The notes beneath the pieces were generated by a model. The model was given only the letters and a program-made list of their open reading frames with translations, made no database searches and had not been told where the DNA came from. This document shows, one piece after another, positions 23,186 to 31,412 of a stretch of DNA of 64,000 nt. Numbering within the stretch: position 1 is the first letter of the stretch; the number at the start of each line of letters is the position of its first letter. The stretch covers positions 1 through 64,000 of the forward strand of contig JBFKFZ010000011.1 in NCBI GenBank assembly GCA_041633555.1, in the 5' to 3' direction. This DNA comes from JAHEAO01 sp041633555. GTDB lineage: Bacteria; Pseudomonadota; Alphaproteobacteria; Rhodobacterales; Rhodobacteraceae. The position numbers were made by a program, and so were the translations under genes.

Positions 23186-24580
23186 TCAGCCCTTCGGCCC
23201 GATCATGTCCTCCGGACGCACGACCTTTTCGAAGGTCTCGTCGTCGACGAAGCCGAGCTTGATCGCCTCTTCCTTCAATGTCGTGCGGTTCTTGTGCGCC
23301 GTCTTGGCGACGGTCGTGGCATTGTCATAACCAATCGTGGGCGCAAGGGCGGTGACCAGCATCAGGCTTTCGCGCATCAGCTTCTCGATCCGGTCGGTAT
23401 CGGCGCGGATGCCAACCACGCAATTATCGGTGAAGGCGCCGCAGGCATCGCCCAGAAGCTGCATTGATTGCAGAACGTTATAGGCCATCATTGGCTTGTA
23501 GACATTAAGCTCGAAATGGCCCTGCGATCCGGCGAACCCGACCGCGGCGTCATTGCCGAAGACATGGGCGCAGACCTGGGTCATCGCCTCGCACTGGGTC
23601 GGGTTGACCTTTCCCGGCATTATGGAGGAGCCGGGCTCGTTTTCGGGCAGCATCAGCTCGCCCAGACCGCAACGTGGACCCGAACCCAGAAGCCGGATAT
23701 CGTTGGCGATCTTGAAAAGGCTCGCGGCGACGGTCTTGGTCGCGCCCGACATCTCCACCAGCGCGTCATGCGCGGCGAGAGCCTCGAACTTGTTCGGGGC
23801 GGTGACGAAGGGCAGGCCGGTGATCTCGGCCATTTCCTTGGCGACGGCGCCGCTCCAACCCTTGCGGGTGTTGAGGCCCGTGCCAACGGCGGTGCCGCCC
23901 TGTGCAAGTTCGTAGATCCGGGGCAGGGCGCCCTTGATCCGCTCGATCCCCATCGCGACCTGGTGCGCGTAACCGGAAAACTCCTGTGCGAGCGTCAGCG
24001 GAGTTGCATCCATCGTGTGGGTGCGGCCGATCTTGATGATGCCCTTGAATTCCTTGACCTTTGCCTCGAGCGCGAAATGCAGCTTCGCAAGGCCCGGCAG
24101 CAGCACGTCATGGGCTGTCATCGCGACGGCAATATGCATAGCGGTCGGGAAGGTATCGTTTGAGGACTGGCCCATATTCACATGATCGTTGGGGTGAACC
24201 GGGTCCTTCGATCCGATCTTGCCGCCAAGGATCTCGATCGCCCGGTTCGAGATCACCTCGTTCGCGTTCATGTTCGACTGTGTGCCCGACCCGGTCTGCC
24301 AGACGACCAGCGGGAAGTTGTCGTCGAACTTGCCTGCCACCACCTCGGAGGCCGCCTGGATCATGGCAGCGGCCTTATCCGCATCGAGCGCTCCTTGCGA
24401 CTTGTTCACCGTGGCGCAAGCCTGCTTGATCACACCGAGGGCGCGCACGATGGCGACGGGTTGTCTTTCCCAGCCGATCGGGAAATTCATGATCGACCGC
24501 TGAGTCTGCGCGCCCCAATACCTGTCGGCGGGAACCTCCAACGGGCCAAAGCTGTCGGATTCGGTACGGGTCTTGGTCAT
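23186..24580 (-). CDS. fumC: Fumarate hydratase, class II
   Basis: FumC converts fumarate to malate in the TCA cycle without an iron-sulfur cluster. The 464-aa product starts TKTRTESDSFGPLEVPADRYWGAQTQRS, has the TGSGTQSNMNANEVI and GRTHTMDATPLTL segments, and the superfamily signature GSSIMPGKVNP near residue 317. The length is that of Escherichia coli FumC. The ATG at 24580 has GAGGAG upstream. No partner gene is obviously co-transcribed; a hypothetical gene lies 77 bases upstream in the same direction. Confidence 0.97.
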   Translation of the reverse strand: MTKTRTESDSFGPLEVPADRYWGAQTQRSIMNFPIGWERQPVAIVRALGVIKQACATVNKSQGALDADKAAAMIQAASEVVAGKFDDNFPLVVWQTGSGTQSNMNANEVISNRAIEILGGKIGSKDPVHPNDHVNMGQSSNDTFPTAMHIAVAMTAHDVLLPGLAKLHFALEAKVKEFKGIIKIGRTHTMDATPLTLAQEFSGYAHQVAMGIERIKGALPRIYELAQGGTAVGTGLNTRKGWSGAVAKEMAEITGLPFVTAPNKFEALAAHDALVEMSGATKTVAASLFKIANDIRLLGSGPRCGLGELMLPENEPGSSIMPGKVNPTQCEAMTQVCAHVFGNDAAVGFAGSQGHFELNVYKPMMAYNVLQSMQLLGDACGAFTDNCVVGIRADTDRIEKLMRESLMLVTALAPTIGYDNATTVAKTAHKNRTTLKEEAIKLGFVDDETFEKVVRPEDMIGPKG

Positions 24581-24657
24581 CGGGCAGGCTCCTCGGATAG
24601 GGTTGAGGAAGGCTATAAACAGCCGGTCAGCGCTTGGCAATCGCCCGAGGCAGAGGG

Positions 24658-25251
24658 TCAGGCAACCTTTTCGACCAGCGCATTCTCGCAAAGTGCGATG
24701 CCTGGTATCGCGCTGGCGATACTGTCTTTCATCTGCTTGAAATTCGGCCCGTAGAAATAGAGAGCGGTGCGCCCGGCCATGCTCCGCGAGCCGTGATAGC
24801 GGCCTGCATCTCCAAGGACCGCGTGGCAGGCGCCGACTACATCTTCGGTGCTGACAGCCTGGTAGACCTCGACCGGCAGATTGACGCCGTCAAGATAGAT
24901 GCCGAGACCCTCATACCGTCCGAATTCCCGTAGCGTCCGGTTTTCATCGTCAAATAGGATAGAGCCCTTCGGCGCGCCGAGCGTATCCAGCGCCAAGGCA
25001 ATCCCTTCGAGGGCCTCGTCCGACCGGTCGCGGACCATTATCTCTATGTCGATGAAGGTGATCTCGCCGTCCGGTCCCAGCATCGAGCCGCCGCCGGTCA
25101 CCTCGCCAAGGCCGGTCTCTTCCAGGATCTCGGCCAGCGGATCCTCGAAAACCTCGCCGCGATCCAGCGGTTCGATACGGGAATTCAGCCTCGCGATGAC
25201 CAGCATGCCCTTTGGCGTGGCTTCATTCCCCATCTTCAGTAGTCCGAACAT
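24658..25251 (-). CDS. Hypothetical protein, conserved-looking
   Basis: Not recognised. A 197-aa soluble protein starting MFGLLKMGNEATPKGMLVIARLNSRIEPLDRG. It has alternating strand and helix stretches, an acidic character, a Gly-rich GEVTGGGSMLGPDGEI, and a C-terminal FYGPNFKQMKDSIASAIPG. No signal peptide, membrane helix or catalytic motif is apparent. It lies between fumC and sspB, all on the minus strand. The codon use looks like that of its neighbours, so it is a native gene. Confidence 0.7.
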   Translation of the reverse strand: MFGLLKMGNEATPKGMLVIARLNSRIEPLDRGEVFEDPLAEILEETGLGEVTGGGSMLGPDGEITFIDIEIMVRDRSDEALEGIALALDTLGAPKGSILFDDENRTLREFGRYEGLGIYLDGVNLPVEVYQAVSTEDVVGACHAVLGDAGRYHGSRSMAGRTALYFYGPNFKQMKDSIASAIPGIALCENALVEKVA

Positions 25252-25336
25252 GCGTCATCCTCCTCCGGTGTCTCTCCACGAGGTAGGAGGGCAGTATGGC
25301 GAAAATATGAAGGTTACTTGGACGAAGCCTGATCAG

Positions 25337-25801
25337 TTACTTGCGAAAGCTGTCCAACCGAACGACTTCGGCATCCTTCTTGGCGCGGTCCTTGTCCGCG
25401 ACTTCGTCCTCTTCCGGGTCGGCCGGCGACGCCTCGTCTTCGTCGCCTTCCTGTGCCTCGAACTTCAGGCCGAATTCGACGGACGGATCGACGAAGGTCT
25501 TGATCGCGTCGTAAGGAATGTAGAGCGGTTCGGGATTGTCGCCGAAATTGAGGGTGATCGAAAAGCCCTCGTCGGTGACCAGGAGATCGGCGAACCAGTG
25601 CTGAATGACGACCGTCATCTCCTCGGGGTAGCGATCTGACAGCCAGTCGGCAAGTTCAACGTCAGGATGCATCGTGTCGAAGGTGACGAAGAAATGATGC
25701 TGGCCCGGCAGCCCGTCTCTGGCTACGTCCGTCAGCACTTCCTGTATGAGGCCGCGCATCGCGCGGTGCATCAGATTGCCATAGTCGATGCCACGGGACA
25801 T
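25337..25801 (-). CDS. sspB: ClpXP adaptor SspB (alphaproteobacterial type)
   Basis: SspB delivers ssrA-tagged and other proteins to the ClpXP protease. The 154-aa product starts SRGIDYGNLMHRAMRGLIQEVL, the alphaproteobacterial SspB-alpha fold, includes HHFFVTFDT and FSITLNFGDNPEPLYIPYDAIKTF, then a long acidic linker and ends EVVRLDSFRK, the XB-type tail that docks on the ClpX zinc domain. The ATG at 25801 is preferred to the start 11 codons upstream. The tmRNA that adds the ssrA tag is also in this window (about 29.5 kb). Confidence 0.92.
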   Translation of the reverse strand: MSRGIDYGNLMHRAMRGLIQEVLTDVARDGLPGQHHFFVTFDTMHPDVELADWLSDRYPEEMTVVIQHWFADLLVTDEGFSITLNFGDNPEPLYIPYDAIKTFVDPSVEFGLKFEAQEGDEDEASPADPEEDEVADKDRAKKDAEVVRLDSFRK

Positions 25802-25882
25802 CAGTGTTCCCTTCGCTTCACTTGACCTCACCATAAGGGATTCGATGCCGATGAAAAGGGGCGGTGCCGCGCTGTCCTCAAG

Positions 25883-27136
25883 TCACGCGAGAAGCGATAC
25901 TACAGCGCCTCCCAGGGCCGCGAGGCCAAGGACCGCGGGCAGGCCGAAATGCCACCGGAAGAGCAGGAAGCCGGAAAGCGCGGCCAGCACAACGGACCCG
26001 AGATTGACAGAGGCGAGTTCCGGGCGAAGCAGCGTCAGCGGCCCGGCATGCTCAATCGATGTCCGGTCGAAGAAGACATGCAACGCGAACCAGACCGAGA
26101 GATTGAGGATGACGCCGACAACCGCAGCCGTAATGGCCGACAGCGCCGCCGACAGGCGCGGGCGCGACGCAATCCATTCGAGGTACGGTGCTCCGGCGAA
26201 GATCCACAGAAAGCAGGGACAGAACGTGACCCAAAGCGTCATGCAAGCCGCTAGAACGCCAAGAACAATGCCGCCTGCCCCATAGCCCGCAAGGTAGCCG
26301 ACGAACTCGGTCACGAGGATCAGTGGTCCGGGCGTGGTCTCGGCCAGTCCCAGCCCGTCAACCATTTCAGCGGTGGTCAGCCAGCCTTTCTCGGCCACGA
26401 CCTGCTGGGTCATGTAGGCAAGCACCGCGTAGGCGCCGCCGAAGGTGACGACCGCGAGCTTCGAGAAGAATAGCCCGATCTCGGTCAGGCGCTCGGCTCC
26501 AAGGGCCCATGCCACCGCGACGGGTGCCCACCAGATCGCGGCCCAAAGGGTGATGGTCCGTGCGGTGTTGGCACGTGTCGGGACAAGCTCGGCGCCGCCT
26601 GCGGGGGCATTCTGGGTCGCCGCACCATAAAGGGCGGCAGCAAGAATGATTAGCGGGAACGGAACCGCGAAAAAGAAGATGGCGACAAAGGCAAGGCCCG
26701 CAATGACCCAGCGATCGGTCGACTTGAGCGATTTCTTCGCAACCCGCAGAAGCGCCTCGATCACGATCATCACGACGGCGGCCTTGACCCCGAGAAAGAG
26801 CGCCTGCACCAGTCCGACATTGCCCCAGGCGGCATAGGCCAGCGCAAGGGCCAGCATCACGAGCGCACCCGGAATGACGAAAAGCAGGCCCGCCAGCAGC
26901 CCGCCGGGCACGCCGCGCAGTTTCCAGCCGGCATAGGTGGCCAGCTGCATCGCCTCGGGGCCCGGCAGGAGCATGCAGAAGGACAAGGCATGCAGGAACT
27001 GGGTTTCGGTTAGAAGCGGGCGGTCCTCGACCAGTTCGCGGTGCATCACTGCGATCTGTGCCGCGGGGCCACCGAAGGACATCAGACCGATGCGCCCGAA
27101 CACCCGGATCATCTCGGGCCAGGATTGAATCGTCAT
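25883..27136 (-). CDS. chrA: Chromate transporter ChrA
   Basis: ChrA exports chromate from the cytosol. The 417-aa product is the long, two-domain form with about 10-12 membrane helices. Each half contains a repeat of the CHR family: FGRIGLMSFGGPAAQIAVMHRELVE followed by LLPGPEAMQLATYAGW in the first, and FSKLAVVTFGGAYAVLAYMTQQVV followed by ETTPGPLILVTEFVGY in the second. It starts at the ATG overlapping the chrB stop (ATGA, 27133-27136), so the two are coupled. Chromate is the inferred substrate; some members also move sulfate or other oxyanions. Confidence 0.93.
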   Translation of the reverse strand: MTIQSWPEMIRVFGRIGLMSFGGPAAQIAVMHRELVEDRPLLTETQFLHALSFCMLLPGPEAMQLATYAGWKLRGVPGGLLAGLLFVIPGALVMLALALAYAAWGNVGLVQALFLGVKAAVVMIVIEALLRVAKKSLKSTDRWVIAGLAFVAIFFFAVPFPLIILAAALYGAATQNAPAGGAELVPTRANTARTITLWAAIWWAPVAVAWALGAERLTEIGLFFSKLAVVTFGGAYAVLAYMTQQVVAEKGWLTTAEMVDGLGLAETTPGPLILVTEFVGYLAGYGAGGIVLGVLAACMTLWVTFCPCFLWIFAGAPYLEWIASRPRLSAALSAITAAVVGVILNLSVWFALHVFFDRTSIEHAGPLTLLRPELASVNLGSVVLAALSGFLLFRWHFGLPAVLGLAALGGAVVSLLA

Positions 27137-27945
27137 GTCCGCTCCGCCGGCCAGTCATGGCCCTCGTCATGGCCGTCCCGTGCCCAACGGTAGAGCGCGT
27201 CGTAAAGCAGCATGCCCACCTTGAGTTGCTCGATGTCGTCGCGGTATTGCCGCGACAGGCCGACCGAGATCGCCAGAAGCCCCGCGGCCTGAGGCGCAAG
27301 ATCGTGTTTGTCGGTATCGGCCCCTCGGACCAGCATCGAGAGGCGGTCGAGCGCCTCGGTCCGAAGGCCGAATTCATCGAGCATCGTGTCGAAACTGCAA
27401 AGCGGTCCGCGATGCGACCAGAAGACGCCCTCGATATCGAAAGGCGTGGCGCTGTAGCGCTCGGCGACGGCTTCGACCTCGGAGGGCGAGACGAAAAGGA
27501 AACGGGCATTGGGATCGACGAAGCGCCGGATCAGCCACGGGCAGGCGATGCGGTCGATCTTGGGGCGGTGGCGTGTGACCCAGAGCGTGGCGCCGTCGAC
27601 GGGTTCGGGCGGGGCGGCGGCAGGGACGCGGAAAGCGCCCTCGGTCTTGCGCCAGCCGTACATGCCGCCCTGCAGATACTCCGCCTGCAATTCATCGGCA
27701 CGCAGCCGGGCGACCATCCCCTGTGAAAGCTTCTTGCCTTTCTGGCAGGTCACCACGCAGGGCCGCCCCGCCAACCGATCCTTCAGCCCGGCAAGGTCGG
27801 TATGGGGGTGCCGGAAGGAACCGGGGATGAGAAAGGGGTCCGCGGCGAAATCCTCATCAATCGAGATATCGGCGATGACGGGACAATTCGGTGTGCCGAT
27901 CAGCCGCAGAAGCTGGGGCGCGGTAATCTCGTTGGGGGCTGGCAT
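27133..27945 (-). CDS. chrB: Rhodanese-ChrB fusion, chromate resistance protein
   Basis: A 270-aa protein with two parts. Residues about 5-105 are a rhodanese domain with the active-site loop VVTCQKGKKLSQG (Cys in the CxxGxxL position). Residues about 120-265 are the ChrB C-terminal domain, which includes VTRHRPKIDRIACPWLIRRF and DIEGVFWSHRGPLCSFDTML. ChrB family members regulate or support chromate resistance; this fusion lacks the N-terminal DNA-binding part of the classical ChrB regulator, so an enzymatic or sulfur-transfer role is more likely than regulation. It is coupled to chrA. The ATG at 27945 gives a good start. Confidence 0.9.
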   Translation of the reverse strand: MPAPNEITAPQLLRLIGTPNCPVIADISIDEDFAADPFLIPGSFRHPHTDLAGLKDRLAGRPCVVTCQKGKKLSQGMVARLRADELQAEYLQGGMYGWRKTEGAFRVPAAAPPEPVDGATLWVTRHRPKIDRIACPWLIRRFVDPNARFLFVSPSEVEAVAERYSATPFDIEGVFWSHRGPLCSFDTMLDEFGLRTEALDRLSMLVRGADTDKHDLAPQAAGLLAISVGLSRQYRDDIEQLKVGMLLYDALYRWARDGHDEGHDWPAERT

Positions 27946-28124
27946 TGCGCATCCTTCCTGAAGTCAGGTTTGGGATGCGAAGCTTGGGCTTGTCGCCTCA
28001 CGGGGTGTTCGCATCGACCCCATGGGGAAAATCATGGCGCGAAAATGGGGCTTTGTCAAAGCTGTCGACACCCGTCCTGTCAATAGTTGCTGAAGAGCTT
28101 CAGACCAACATGGTCGGGCGTGAC

Positions 28125-28615
28125 TTAGGGCATCATGACGACCGTTCCGTATGGGCGGGCAAAGAGGAAAGCAGAGCCGATGCCCATGCCGGTCCCGCCG
28201 AGCACATCGGCCACGTCATGCCGGTTTGCACGGATGCGGCTGTAGCGACGAAGGTCGCCGCGGCATAGAAGGGCCAAGCCTGCTCGATCCCGTAGCGGCG
28301 GTGGATGAAGCCGGCGCCTCCGAAGGCCTCGCTGGTATGACCCTAGGGAAAGGCCCGCCGGACGGATCCGTCCGGGCGTGGCGTGTTGGCCTTTTCTGTC
28401 AGATAGCGCGTCGCGACCTTGGTCAAGCCGTAAGTGGCCCCGAACTGCAATACACCAAAGGCATTGTCTTCCTGGATAACCATCAGGCCGAATGCGTAGA
28501 GCGGGATCGAATAGCGCAAGAAGTCGCCTGCCTTGCGGATGCTCTAGGCTCTTGCCGCGCCGCCCGTCGTCAGGACCAGCAACAGGTAGATGAACGCAAT
28601 CAAGGGTTTCGGCAT
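28125..28615 (-). pseudogene. Broken PAP2-family phosphatase gene
   Basis: The minus strand encodes a decayed PAP2 (type 2 phosphatidic acid phosphatase) protein. It starts MPKPLIAFIYLLLV (a signal peptide ending GGAARA), stops at a TAG (28544-28546), resumes in frame as GDFLRYSIPLYAFGLMV and NTPRPDGSVRRAFP, where a second TAG (28343-28345) replaces the Ser of the PSGHTS catalytic motif (FP-stop-GHTS), and a frameshift is needed to reach the C-terminal NRHDVADVLGGTGMG. PAP2 motifs RPDGS and GHTS identify the family. Three lesions make it non-functional. It lies downstream of the DUF1194 gene in the same direction. Confidence 0.85.
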
Positions 28616-28701
28616 GGCGACACGTCCCCTGAGTGACACGGTTGGCAGAAAGACAGCGTCTGCAATCCAGCTTCTGCAACGCCAAACCCGGCCGGCGCCG
28701 A

Positions 28702-29370
28702 TCATCCGGTCACCTTGGACAATTCGCGCAGGATCTTCTCCCGGATCGCCCGAGGATAATCCAGGTGGCCACGGGCGGTGATCACGAAGCCATCGTGGGT
28801 CACGATGGTGCGCCGGTAGTAATTCGTCATCGCCAGCCCGATCGATTCGATGGCGATTCCGTTGATGATGATGCCGGTCGCCTCGGCCGCTCGGCTGGCC
28901 TGCAACGCAGAGTCGCCCGCATTCTGCGGCCCGTCGCCGGAGACGTCGATGATCTTGCGGTTGCATCGCGGAACCCCGCCGAACTGGCGTGCGGAAAAGG
29001 CCAGCGCGTCGCCGATTGCGGTGTCGGAATCAAAATAGGCGCGCGGCAGTCGCCGCACATTGGCCGCAAAGCGCTCGATAACCTCGAAACTGGTCATCTG
29101 CTCCCAACCCAGTACTACGCCCTGCTTGTTGACGCCGGACCATTGCACGACGGCCAGCGCCGACTGGCCAAGAAGCAGCGTGTCGATGACCTCGGGGTCA
29201 AGCAACGCATCGGCGAGGCCGTCGACCTGCAGCCGGTATTCCCCGGCATCGATCGAGGACGAAACGTCGATCGCCAGCAGCAGGGCCGTGTCGCAGGCCG
29301 TTGCGGACTGCATCAGGGCGGCTGTGCTAAACGAGCATCCGCAGAAAATGGCCCGCAACGATCTCAGCAT
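28702..29370 (-). CDS. DUF1194 protein (VWA-like, exported)
   Basis: A 222-aa protein with a signal peptide (SLRAIFCGCSFSTAALMQSATA) and a von Willebrand A-like fold. It has a MIDAS-type DVSSSIDAGEY motif at the start of the domain, typical of metal-dependent adhesion or complex assembly, then FDSDTAIGDALAF and KIIDVSGDGPQN, which carry the second and third metal-site elements. The DUF1194 family is common in alphaproteobacteria; its role is not known. It starts about 50 bases after the tmRNA 3' region. It precedes the broken PAP2 gene. Confidence 0.88.
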   Translation of the reverse strand: MLRSLRAIFCGCSFSTAALMQSATACDTALLLAIDVSSSIDAGEYRLQVDGLADALLDPEVIDTLLLGQSALAVVQWSGVNKQGVVLGWEQMTSFEVIERFAANVRRLPRAYFDSDTAIGDALAFSARQFGGVPRCNRKIIDVSGDGPQNAGDSALQASRAAEATGIIINGIAIESIGLAMTNYYRRTIVTHDGFVITARGHLDYPRAIREKILRELSKVTG

Positions 29371-29419
29371 GCCTCGACCCTAACGAGGCAGGGCCTTGTC
29401 ACGCAACGCAAATTCGAGG

Positions 29420-29725
29420 GAGGTTGGTGCAGGCTTCTGTTGCCAGGTGCCTGCGAACCCCGCCTTACGCGGCTAGGCGCAAGGGCTTAGTGTCGGCGAC
29501 ACGGACTGCTTACGCAGCCAGAGCCATTGCCGGAGCTTTGTTGTCATTTGCAACTAGCTTTGTCGGACCGATAACGGTGGTGCCTCACCGAGCGAAAGAA
29601 ATCCCCTTTAGACGTTCGTCGATCCTGTTTCGGCCCCATGATCCCCAAATGAAGGATGTTTGGTGGAGCCGCCGGGTACCGCCCCCGGGTCCGATCCGCT
29701 TATTACGAGCACGTTTATCGCCATA
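29420..29725 (-). ncRNA. ssrA: tmRNA, circularly permuted two-piece form
   Basis: The minus strand holds a permuted tmRNA. The acceptor piece comes first and ends at 29661 with CGGCTCCACCA. A short spacer is removed, and the coding piece begins at 29637 with GGGGCCGAAACAGGATCGACG, whose first seven bases pair with the acceptor end (GGGGCCG with CGGCTCC). The tag frame at 29510-29551 encodes ANDNKAPAMALAA then TAA, an alphaproteobacterial degradation tag. A hairpin (GCAGGC and GCCTGC) near 29427-29452 marks the 3' side of the coding piece. The outer limits are approximate. It rescues stalled ribosomes; SspB (25337-25801) and ClpXP act on the tagged products. Confidence 0.93.
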
Positions 29726-29747
29726 GTTCCCTTGCGGCAACATTCCG

Positions 29748-29776
29748 AAGATAGGCGGTCGGGGGACCGGATACAA
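29748..29776 (-). promoter_or_regulatory. Likely tmRNA promoter
   Basis: On the minus strand TTGTAT (29771-29776) and TATCTT (29748-29753) are separated by 17 bp, matching a sigma-70-type promoter. Transcription would start near 29741, just before the acceptor piece. Confidence 0.5.
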
Positions 29777-29903
29777 GTGTCGTGGCGGAAAATGCGGTGG
29801 CCTGCTACCGCGGAGTGCTGACAGGGTGCAATCCATGCTGGACCTCCGGGGCGGGGGCATGCGAGGCTTGGATAAGAGGACTGAAGACCGAACGGGAGGA
29901 TCA

Positions 29904-30665
29904 GTGAACAGTCGCGCAATTTCGCTGCCGTCCCAAAGGCTCGTGCACTGGCTCGGCTTCTATGGCCTGGTACTTCTGGCCTGGTTCGCGATCTGGCAGA
30001 TGGCGCGCGGCGAAGGCTGGATCTGCGGCCCCCGCGACCTGCGGCTTTTGCCGTTCGGCGGCTTCTGGGCACTATACCCGATGTGGCTGGTGATGACCGC
30101 GGCTATGATGTTGCCGACGCTCGTGCCCGCACTTCGCACCTATGACGACCTGCCGGCCCGGTCGGGGGCAACCGATGCCGGCTGGTTCGGGATCATCGCC
30201 GGGTACGGCGCCGTCTGGGCGCTCGGATCCGCGGGATTTGCGCTTGTACAGGTCTGGGCGCTGGAAAACGGAGCGTTGGACCTGACAGGCGTCGTGACTT
30301 CTCCCTGGATGGCGGCGGGTCTGTTCCTGCTCGCAGGAGCCTATCAGTTTTCACGGTTGAAATCGGCCTGCCAGAATGGCTGCATGACGCCGATGCAGTA
30401 CTACATCTCACGCTGGCGGCCCGGAGCGGCTGGCGGCGTGCGGATGGGGGCGGGACTCGGCGCGATGTGTGTCGGCTGCTGCTGGGCGATCATGGCGCTC
30501 GGTTTTGTCGGCGGCATGACCAGCCTGCTCTGGATGGGCGCGGCGACGGTGTTCATGGTGGCCGAGAAACTGCCGGAGATCGGGCGACATATCAGGATGC
30601 CCGCAGGTATCGGTCTGCTTGGATCAGGCCTTTACGTCGGGCTGCAGGCCTTTGGCGGCACATGA
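29904..30665 (+). CDS. DUF2182 membrane protein (predicted metal-binding, COG5486)
   Basis: A 253-aa integral membrane protein with about six helices. I chose the GTG at 29904, which has a strong GGGAGGATCA ribosome site, over ORF starts upstream. Conserved-looking features are the helix MWLVMTAAMMLPTLVPALR, the Cys-rich SACQNGCMTPM segment, and GAMCVGCCWAIMALGF. The Cys/Met pattern led to the COG name of metal-binding membrane protein; function is unknown. It is followed after 23 bases by a DUF1326 gene, the usual genomic partner, and then by dmdA-acuI. Confidence 0.85.
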   Translation: MNSRAISLPSQRLVHWLGFYGLVLLAWFAIWQMARGEGWICGPRDLRLLPFGGFWALYPMWLVMTAAMMLPTLVPALRTYDDLPARSGATDAGWFGIIAGYGAVWALGSAGFALVQVWALENGALDLTGVVTSPWMAAGLFLLAGAYQFSRLKSACQNGCMTPMQYYISRWRPGAAGGVRMGAGLGAMCVGCCWAIMALGFVGGMTSLLWMGAATVFMVAEKLPEIGRHIRMPAGIGLLGSGLYVGLQAFGGT

Positions 30666-30688
30666 GAATTCGTGATTGGGGGTGAGAA

Positions 30689-31396
30689 ATGGCAGAGACT
30701 GAACAGAGACCTTCCGACCGGATACGGGTTCGTGACCGGATCGTGCAGCAGATGGGAAACAGCCTGCGTCGCAAGCAGAAGCCGACAAATTGGGCGATAA
30801 GGGGAGAGCTGTTTCTGAACTGCTCCTGCACTGTCTTTTGCCCCTGTGTCGTCTCGCTTGGTGAGCATCCTCCGACCGACGGCGATTGCAAGGCGTGGAT
30901 GGCGATCGCGATTGACGAGGGACATTACGAAGGCGAAAGCCTGTCCGGCGTCAATGTCGGGCTGATGGTGGAAATCCCCGGCAAGATGGGCGAAGGCGAC
31001 TGGAAGGCAGCCGTATATGTCGATGAAAAGGCATCACAAAAAGCCTATAACGGGTTGCTGCAGATTCTTTCTGGCGCTGCAGGGGGAACGACCGGTCTCT
31101 TTACGATGTTGGTCAGCGAGATCATCGGCGCCGAGCGCGAGAAGGTCGAGATCGTTCGAGACGGCAACCGACGCTCAATCATGATCGGGCGTAAGATCCA
31201 GGGTGAGATCGAGATGGTTCCCGGTCGCGACCCTGACAAGCCAGTCGTGATGACCAACACGAAATACTGGATGGGGCCGGATGTGATTGCCGCGCGAGGC
31301 CTGAAGAGCCGGGTGCGCGACTATGGCCGGGTCTGGAAACTCGATGGAAAGTCGGCCGAGATTTGCGCGATCGACTGGAGCGGACCTGGAAGATGA
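30689..31396 (+). CDS. DUF1326 protein
   Basis: A 235-aa soluble protein with the family's signature near the N-terminus: ELFLNCSCTVFCPCVVSLG (Cys45, Cys47, Cys51, Cys53), a likely metal- or sulfur-handling site. The remainder is mixed (KAWMAIAIDEGHYEGESLSG, then beta-rich). No signal peptide is visible. It starts at an ATG with GGGGGTGAGAA upstream, 23 bases after the DUF2182 gene; dmdA begins 16 bases after its stop. DUF2182 and DUF1326 genes travel together, so they probably form one functional unit of unknown reaction. Confidence 0.85.
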   Translation: MAETEQRPSDRIRVRDRIVQQMGNSLRRKQKPTNWAIRGELFLNCSCTVFCPCVVSLGEHPPTDGDCKAWMAIAIDEGHYEGESLSGVNVGLMVEIPGKMGEGDWKAAVYVDEKASQKAYNGLLQILSGAAGGTTGLFTMLVSEIIGAEREKVEIVRDGNRRSIMIGRKIQGEIEMVPGRDPDKPVVMTNTKYWMGPDVIAARGLKSRVRDYGRVWKLDGKSAEICAIDWSGPGR

Positions 31397-31412
31397 CGCG
31401 AAGGAGAGGCTG

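Noticed and set aside
29424..29726. Open frame of 100 codons on the plus strand
   Set aside because: It lies over the tmRNA gene, which is firmly identified on the opposite strand by the tag sequence, CCA end and acceptor-stem pairing.
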